This document shows, piece after piece, positions 5,157 to 5,281 of a DNA stretch of 5,281 bases. The notes beneath the pieces were generated by a model. The model saw only the letters and a program-made list of their open reading frames with translations, made no database searches and was not told the origin of the DNA. This DNA is from an uncultured Bacilli bacterium. Lineage in GTDB: Bacteria > Bacillota_I > Bacilli_A > RF39 > UBA660. Position 1 is the first letter of the stretch; each line of letters begins with the position of its first letter. The DNA lies in assembly GCA_947587115.1 (NCBI GenBank), contig CANPXY010000077.1, forward strand, positions 1 to 5,281, given 5' to 3'. The position numbers and the translations under genes are program-made.

Positions 5157-5181
5157 TTTTATATGTGAAAAATAGTATACT
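5153..5181 (+). promoter_or_regulatory. Putative promoter of the right-edge gene
   Basis: TATACT (5176-5181, five of six matches) has TTGTTT (5153-5158) 17 bp upstream. The transcript would carry a leader of about 58 bases. That leader contains an imperfect palindrome CTTAAC-T-GTTGAG (5195-5207) and two overlapping small stems, GTTG/CAAC (5202-5205 and 5215-5218) and CTTTC/GAAAG (5218-5222 and 5228-5232). The second stem touches the edge of the ribosome binding site. I recognise no known riboswitch. Confidence 0.5.
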
Positions 5182-5245
5182 TTTTATAGGGAAACTTAAC
5201 TGTTGAGTGCTTGCCAACTTTCTTTTAGAAAGGAGGCTTGATATT

Positions 5246-5281
5246 ATGAAGAAAAAAGATTTATTAATCTTATTTCTAATA
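5246..5281 (+). CDS. Start of an unidentified, probably exported or membrane protein (cut by window edge)
   Basis: Only 12 codons are present. The protein begins with three lysines and an aspartate followed by a Leu/Ile/Phe-rich run, which is typical of a signal peptide or a first membrane helix. The start is well supported by AAAGGAGG (5229-5236), nine bases before the ATG, and by an upstream promoter-like sequence. It diverges from murL. Too little is visible to name a family. Confidence 0.7.
   Translation, partial: MKKKDLLILFLI

Noticed and set aside
1..5281. Mobile element, CRISPR array or defence system
   Set aside because: There is no transposase, integrase, nuclease or reverse-transcriptase frame, no terminal inverted repeats, and no regularly spaced repeats. 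The short inverted repeats are explained as terminators, operators or chance.

Overview
The window comes from a low-GC Bacillota-type genome, probably of the Bacilli/Erysipelotrichia/Mollicutes-relative kind. This is inferred from the A+T-rich base use, strong AAGGAGG-type ribosome binding sites, TGnTATAAT promoters and T-tailed terminators. The genes read through with TGG as Trp and no internal TGA, so there is no sign of a recoded TGA. The species cannot be named from the sequence alone.

Layout: positions 1-270 are very A+T-rich non-coding DNA with small inverted repeats and a possible promoter. A short lipoprotein gene of unknown function (271-882, +) follows, then a strong hairpin and an intrinsic terminator. 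From about 1035 onward everything up to 4991 reads on the minus strand. In order of transcription, right to left, this is murL, murD2, a UcpA-type short-chain dehydrogenase with its terminator, tRNA-Arg(CCG) and tRNA-Thr(GGT), the last ending in its own terminator. At the right edge a divergent plus-strand gene begins at 5246 and is cut off after 12 codons.

The main point is the murL-murD2 pair. Most bacteria make D-glutamate with a racemase (MurI) and add it to UDP-MurNAc-L-Ala with MurD. Here the MurD-type ligase has changed residues at the two motifs that normally hold D-Glu. It overlaps a gene strongly resembling MurL, the ATP-dependent epimerase that inverts L-Glu after it has been attached to the peptidoglycan precursor. 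The two genes overlap and very likely form one transcription unit. Together they predict the MurD2/MurL route, first described in Xanthomonas, in a Gram-positive lineage. The downstream SDR has its own promoter, and no terminator is visible between it and murD2, so it may also be read as part of the same unit.

The four minus-strand promoters I can propose all carry an extended -10 (TGnTATAAT) with poor -35 boxes. The divergent spacer 4992-5245 holds a G+C-containing hairpin that belongs to neither flanking gene in an obvious way.
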